From: Turbatrix aceti
Taxonomy: Eukaryota > Nematoda > Chromadorea > Rhabditida > Panagrolaimidae
DNA: 64,000 nucleotides
NCBI GenBank assembly: GCA_963969345.1
Contig: OZ017769.1
Location: forward strand, 3,472,816 to 3,536,815
Direction: 5' to 3'
Position 1 is the stretch's first letter, and every line of letters starts with the position of its first letter. The notes under the pieces were generated by a model. It was given only the letters and a program-made list of their open reading frames with translations, was not told where the DNA came from and searched no databases. Below are positions 59,301 to 64,000 of the stretch, piece after piece. A program made the translations under genes and the position numbers.

Positions 59301-60187
59301 AGAAACACTTGTGAATACCAGTGTACCAACTCTGATTGGCTTTCGCATTCCGTGTGGACAAAAGTATGACAAGAATAGTTTTGTGAATATAGACGGCACT
59401 CCGCTTCCAGAGGGCGCACTGGAACTATTAAATAATATGCTTGGTGATGAGTACCTCGGCATGCTAGCTTCTGATGCAACAGATGATTATTCATTTTCAC
59501 ACCAAAGCAGACATGTTTTATGCGCTATTACCTTGCCCAATCCTCATCATCCTGGCTACTCTTTATTGGCCGCTCAAACGGCATCTAACGGATGCCCCGA
59601 TGATACCTACACCTACAAGGAAACTAATAGCGGCCCGAATAGAGTAAGAAGATGCTACAAACTTTATGAAGCGGCAGACATAACTGACCAATGTAAGGTC
59701 ATCGACTACTGTCGTCCTCTGCATCCTAAGGCCATTCCTGCAACTATAAACTCGATTGAAGAACGCGATTTTTTGAGTAAGCTAATCAAATTTGTAAAAC
59801 TTTTGATAAATTGTTTTTACAGAAACACTTGTGAATACCAGTGTACCAACTCTGATTGGCTTTCACATCCCGTGTGGACAACCGTATAACAAGAACAGTT
59901 TCGTGAATATAGACGGTACTTTGCTTCCAGAGGGCACTCCGGAAAAACTGAACAATGCAGCAGAAGATGAGTATCTCGGCATGCTAAAAACAAATTTAAC
60001 AGATGACTTGTCACTTAAACAACAAACCAAATCTGTTATATGCGCTATTACATTGCCTAATAATCCTTGTCCTGACGACTCTTATAGTTACAAAGAAATC
60101 AATGGAATTGGATTCTGCTTTCACTTCTCCATCAACCAACCTCTGCGCGCGACAGCCATAGTCGATGTTCAGTTTAATGTATATTAA
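56398..60187 (+). CDS. Secreted multi-domain CTLD-like protein, gene C (seven domains plus broken eighth)
   Basis: Eight exons: 56398-56656, six exons of exactly 474 bases starting at 56703, 57223, 57743, 58263, 58783 and 59303, and 59823-60187. All introns are 46 bases. Phases close to 1155 residues. After the signal peptide each exon encodes the second half of one domain, a linker HPGYSLLAAQTAS and the first half of the next. Domains carry the six cysteines and AIPATINSIEERDF motif of the family; no WIG/W.DGT tryptophans. Copies 3-5 are almost identical, so the array is young. The eighth domain starts PCPDDSYSYKEINGIGFC and then ends out of family register (HFSINQPLRATAIV...stop), so the C-terminal module found in A, B and D is lost. 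The function of the array is unknown. Confidence 0.85.
56657..59822 (+). repeat. 520-base tandem exon-intron repeat within gene C
   Basis: Period is exactly 520 bases (474-base exon plus 46-base intron) over six full turns, with no length change between units. Units starting at 57223, 57743, 58263 and 58783 are nearly identical; the first and last two differ mainly in the DETLGMLASDATDDYS against DEYLGTLYYDKTDDYS segment and in the 5' part. Confidence 0.95.
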
Positions 60188-61332
60188 AAGTATTGTTGTC
60201 TTTCGATTTCGCGATCCTGCAAATTTGAGTTGGTGTTGAAAACCAGCACTTTACGCTTGTTGGTTATAATTTCTATGATTTGACAATACAATGTAATAGT
60301 AAAATTATTTGAGCCAATAAATTTACAGCAATAATGTCGAGTGATTGCCATGTTGTATGCGATTCCATTTATCGTTATTCCATTAATTGCTGGGCACTGA
60401 CTACTATGGGATCATCATCAACGGAGAGCCATCATGTCTCGAAAACGGGCTTTCAACCTTTTGTCCACTCCTAAAACCACACCAAGACGATCACATCCAA
60501 ACGGTGACTGAACAAAAGCTTCTTGCGTAACATTCGCAATAACAATGTTGCGCATCGTACAAACCTCATACGCCGGTCAACTGCAATGCCCCATATCAAA
60601 AAGAGTGCAACATGACAAGAGAATTTATCGGATGCTCAAACTTGTTTCACGAACTTTGGCACCATTCATGAGCGCCTAATTGCTACGTGCGTCCTATTTT
60701 CAGTTCAAAGCCTTTCCCTTCTGTATCGGGTTGGGGAGGTGGCCGTTGAGGGCAGAGGTAGTATGGGAGAAGAAAATTTTCTTCGACGGGGACGGGAGAA
60801 ATTGCTCCCGAGCGGAATGAACAAATATTTGTATTTTGCGCTGTTTTTTGAACACTGGTCACGGCCCCGTGCAATGTATAGCTTCCTCGTGTACAACCAA
60901 GTAACATCCGCAACATCGAACGCAACACTTGTAGTTTTCCGGGTAATATGCATCATCGGCGCCTTAATGCTTTTTATGAAATGCACCCTCCACGTCAACA
61001 CCCACCACCCAAACAATAAACGAGACTGACTGACCTTGGCCGCCCGGAGTGTCGTAACTTATAAAATGCACTGAGTAAGCTAATCAAGATGCTCCGTGTC
61101 GGCGCACATCAAAGATGAGTCACTCCCGAAGAAATGATTGCCGCCAGCTGAATCATAGCTTTCCAGCCTTCTGCCATTTTCTTCCTCCGATACAATTGCG
61201 CTTGATATAAATACGTGTTCGATGCAATAATCAGAGGAATTCTACCGCGGGTTCACTTCTTTTCAAATCACCATTTTTTTGCACCAAAATGGAACAGTAG
61301 ATTGCCGTAAATACGGACTGTGTCGACACGTC
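60188..61332. other. Spacer between genes C and D
   Basis: Poly(A)-signal-like AATAAA at about 60317 for gene C. A worn G-rich segment (about 60725-60815; TGTATCGGGTTGGGGAGGTG, GCTCCCGAGCGGAATGAACA) resembles the element at 55487. Short open frames lack coding character. Sequence just before gene D (about 61300-61332) resembles the region before genes A-C only in its last 50 bases. Confidence 0.55.
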
Positions 61333-62612
61333 ATGCATAAGTTTTTTTCAACATGCATTTTGATCCTCATTGGCATCGCAGCTCTATCGGCCTCTAACGG
61401 ATGCCCCGATGACACCTACACCTACAAAGAAACTAATAACGGCCCGAATAAAGTAAGAAGATGCTACAAACTTTATGAAGCGGCAGACATAACTGACCAA
61501 TGTAAGGTCATCGACTACTGTCGTCCTTTGCATCCTAAGGCCATTCCTGCAACTATAAACTCGATTGAAGAACGCGAGTTCATGAGTAAGCTTATACAAT
61601 TTGTAAAACTTTTTTGATAACTTGTTTTTCTAGAGACACTTGTGGATTATCATACGTTTACTCTTATTGGTTTCCACATTCCGTGTGGACAAAAGTATGA
61701 CAAGAACAGTTTTGTGAATATAGACGGCACTCCGCTTCCAGCACCTTTGGAATCAACAAATAATCATAAAGGTGATGAGTACCTAGGCATGCTAGCACAT
61801 AATTTAACAGACGACCTTTCACTGAGGCAACAAACCAAATATGTTTTATGCGCTATTACATTGCCTAATACTCCTTGTCCAGACGAATCTTATAGTTACA
61901 AGGAAATCAATGGAATTGGAAAATGTTATAAAAGCTATACGGCGCCGTATCAGATTGAACACTGCGACCTCATCAATGCCTGTCGCACTCTAAATACTGA
62001 CGCGATTCCTGCCACAATCGGCTCGATTGAAGAACGCGAATACATGAGTGAGTCTAAATGTGTAGCCATCCCTGTGAATTTTTCCTCTTTCAGAGACAAT
62101 TGTGAATCCCGCTGAGTATACCGCGATTGGCGTAAGCATTCCTTGTCCGCTTCCTAACGACTATCAGGATTTCCAAAACGTGGACGGCACACCGCTCCCT
62201 GCGCCCCTGGAAGTGATCACTCATCTTGTGCCTGATCAGTACGCCGCTATGCTCTTTGATGGCAAAACCGAAAACCTTTACCTGCGTAATCCGCAATTTA
62301 AAGGAAAAATTTTATGTGCCATCCCAATCTGGTTTTCCTGCCCCGATGGCACTTATCCTGATTCGTACGATGGTAGGGTTACAGTGAACACGAGTTGCAT
62401 TCAGTACGTCCATTATGTGCCCGATTCTGTAAGTTTGTTATTCAAAAACTAAAAATATGTGCCAATGTTTTCAGACTCCAGAAGCCATTTGCGCAAAAGT
62501 CAATTCGCAATATAGCTTCATTTCAGAGGGTGCACCCTCTGAAATTCCTTGTTCGCTTCCTTCCATTGTTCAGCATACCAAACCAAAGGAGCTTCCCTAC
62601 TGTGACCTGTAA
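61333..62612 (+). CDS. Secreted CTLD-like protein, gene D (two domains plus Cys module)
   Basis: Exons 61333-61585, 61634-62047, 62094-62428 and 62475-62612 (phases 1, 1, 0) give 379 residues. The layout equals A and B. The start is an ATG 19 bases before the one used by the others, MHKFFSTCILILIGIAALSA, because the later ATG is out of frame here; the result is still a good signal peptide. Domain 1 has APLESTNNHKGDEYLGMLAH; domain 2 has HCDLINACRTLNTDAIPATIG and VPDQYAAMLFDGKTENL. The last intron here contains an in-frame stop (CTAAAAA), which confirms that it is a true intron and supports the same splice in A and B. The final module has a six-residue insertion (FISEGAPS) relative to A and B. 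Confidence 0.85.
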
Positions 62613-64000
62613 CTATCGACTTCTACCATGGAATTAAGCTTAATGCAATTTTAGCAACATAAATAGAAAAAAAAACATGCAAAATGGACTTTGATGACCA
62701 GAGCGGGTACCCGACCCAAAACCGGATCCGAGTCAGGTCATGAACCCTTGAAAAACCCGGTTTCCCCGCGATTCCCACAACACTGAAAAAAATCATGTCG
62801 AGAAAAACAGCCAAATTTGGCTGTTTTTGTGCTATTTCCAAAAACGACAGTTTTCTGACACATTTCTGGCTGTTAAAACTGACACATTTGGCCACAAAAA
62901 CTGACAAATGGGTTTTTCCCGCGCTTTTTCGTTGCCCTGCTTTTTGCCATTGATTACCCCCTATTGTGCCATTCAAACCGTAGTTTACATCATAATTTAT
63001 CATTATCAAACAAATAATCAACAAAAAAGCATACACAAAAAATCAGCGGAATTTGTCGTTCTTGCGGAGCCGTTTGCTCGTCTGTTTCTGTTCTGGAGCA
63101 AGGCATAAAATCCGGCCGGCCGGCCGCGGCCGGCTGCGGGCCGGCTTTTCGATTCAAGGCCGGCCGAAAAAGCCGGAAAAATATTCGAAAGTTGATTTTT
63201 TTCGAAAACAGTATGATTTTCTGACGTTTTTGTGCATCATTCGTCTTTTTTTTTACTTTTTACGACAGGGGAATTTATTATTATGCATTTTTCCATAATA
63301 TTAGGTTGTTTCCAAAATTTTTTTTTTCCAAATTTGGTCAAATTTTGCGAAAATAACCCTAAAATAAAGCACGAAAATTTTTTTCAAAAAATAGGCCGCG
63401 GCCGGCCCGGCTTCGGCCTGAAAATTTAGGCCGGCCGCAAGCCGGCCGGCGGCCTGATTTTTAGGCCGGTTTTATGCCTTGTTCTGGAGTGTCACCGTGT
63501 TAGGCCAGAGCTTGCAGTAGCCGTTGTCGAGTTCATCATGTCGTCGCCGTCAACGTCGATTTCACCGCTGCCCCTTGACCGTTGATGAAGCCGATTGGGC
63601 CTAAAAATCAAGAAAATTAGCTCGGTTTTCAATTTTTTTCCAAAAACTTACATTTTGCATGCAGGCAAGAGTGTATGAAGGCTATGTGAAGTAATCTGAA
63701 AGCTTGGAAGAATTACTGAATACAAAATAAAACCCCAGCCATTTTTTATCAAAAAATTTGATGCCAACTGCCCTTCAATCATTTTTCACCTTTTTTTGCA
63801 ATTGTGAAGCCAAATCTTGGCACCCCAGCTGTCGCAGCGCAATCCTACCTAACAATTTGCAGAACTCTCATGGCACAATCGCATAAAAGGGAAAAAAATG
63901 ATTAAAACTTGGTTGGTATACAAAAAATAGTGAAACCGCCCCAAAACTTGGAAAAATTCAAAAACCTACGTCAGTGGAAGAAGGTTCGCTCGGATAAGGG
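62613..64000. other. Repeat-bearing right flank with possible minus-strand exons
   Basis: A worn GGGTACCCGACCCAAAACCG segment at about 62704 is the same remnant as after genes A and B. From 62790 to 62910 a TGTTTTT/ACTGACA-rich stretch may be another decayed repeat. The element at 63099-63481 follows. On the minus strand a splice acceptor at about 63602 with a short open stretch (GSGEIDVDGDDMMNSTTATA) and a donor-like GTAAGT at about 63648 could be 3' exons of a gene beyond the window; I cannot confirm this. Confidence 0.35.
63099..63481. mobile_element. hAT-like MITE with GGCCGGCC-rich ends
   Basis: Begins CAAGGCATAAAATCCGGCCG and ends GGCCGGTTTTATGCCTTG. TTCTGGAG flanks both sides (63091-63098, 63482-63489), an 8-base target duplication. 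Both ends are packed with CCGGCCGG motifs; the middle is A/T-rich without coding capacity. One worn terminus of the same family is at about 41600. Confidence 0.9.

Noticed and set aside
56657..59822. Regular direct repeats that could be taken for a CRISPR array or a satellite
   Set aside because: The 520-base period is an exon plus a small intron with intact splice sites and an open frame that encodes a cysteine-patterned domain; this is a eukaryotic coding array.

Overview
This is a eukaryotic, intron-rich window, and the evidence points to a nematode. The genes are compact, many introns are under 100 bases and end in TTTTCAG or TTTTTAG, and there is a serpentine chemoreceptor of the Srg/Srv type, a compact SH2-plus-kinase FER-like tyrosine kinase and a MATH-BTB gene. 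I cannot name the species. Exons were joined by hand using splice sites, reading phase and family alignment; for every multi-exon gene the phases close exactly.

Positions 1-43500 are a dense housekeeping and developmental region. In order: the N-terminus of a kinesin (-), a cytochrome b561-type membrane protein (+), RIOK2 (-), a MATH-BTB adaptor (-), an SH2 tyrosine kinase (+), a two-HMG-box protein with an internal repeat (+), two tandem secreted proline-rich paralogues of unknown function (+), a 1694-residue BIG/ARFGEF3-like HEAT protein without a visible Sec7 domain (+), an MNX/HB9-class homeobox gene (+), NSA2 (-), dystrobrevin (+), a 53BP1-like Tudor-BRCT protein (-), RPS19 (+), a small coiled-coil protein (-) and a 7TM chemoreceptor (-). 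RIOK2, NSA2 and RPS19 all act in ribosome biogenesis, but nothing suggests they are co-regulated.

Positions 43500-64000 are different in kind: a young gene-family nursery full of DNA transposons. Four paralogous secreted genes encode modules of a very divergent C-type-lectin-like domain. Genes A (46037) and B (50339) lie in a recent direct segmental duplication. Gene C (56398) has expanded to seven complete domains plus a broken eighth through exact 520-base exon-intron units. Gene D (61333) is a single-unit relative. Around them lie several non-autonomous hAT-like elements with 8-base target duplications. In several cases the other copy of the duplication preserves the empty target site, so insertions can be read and ordered directly. 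Two large palindromes are also present.

The most interesting features are the CTLD-like array that grows by one exon-intron unit at a time and carries copies of its own signal-peptide end into the interior, the set of hAT elements with empty-site controls, and the pair of unrecognised secreted proteins at 15-19.5 kb.
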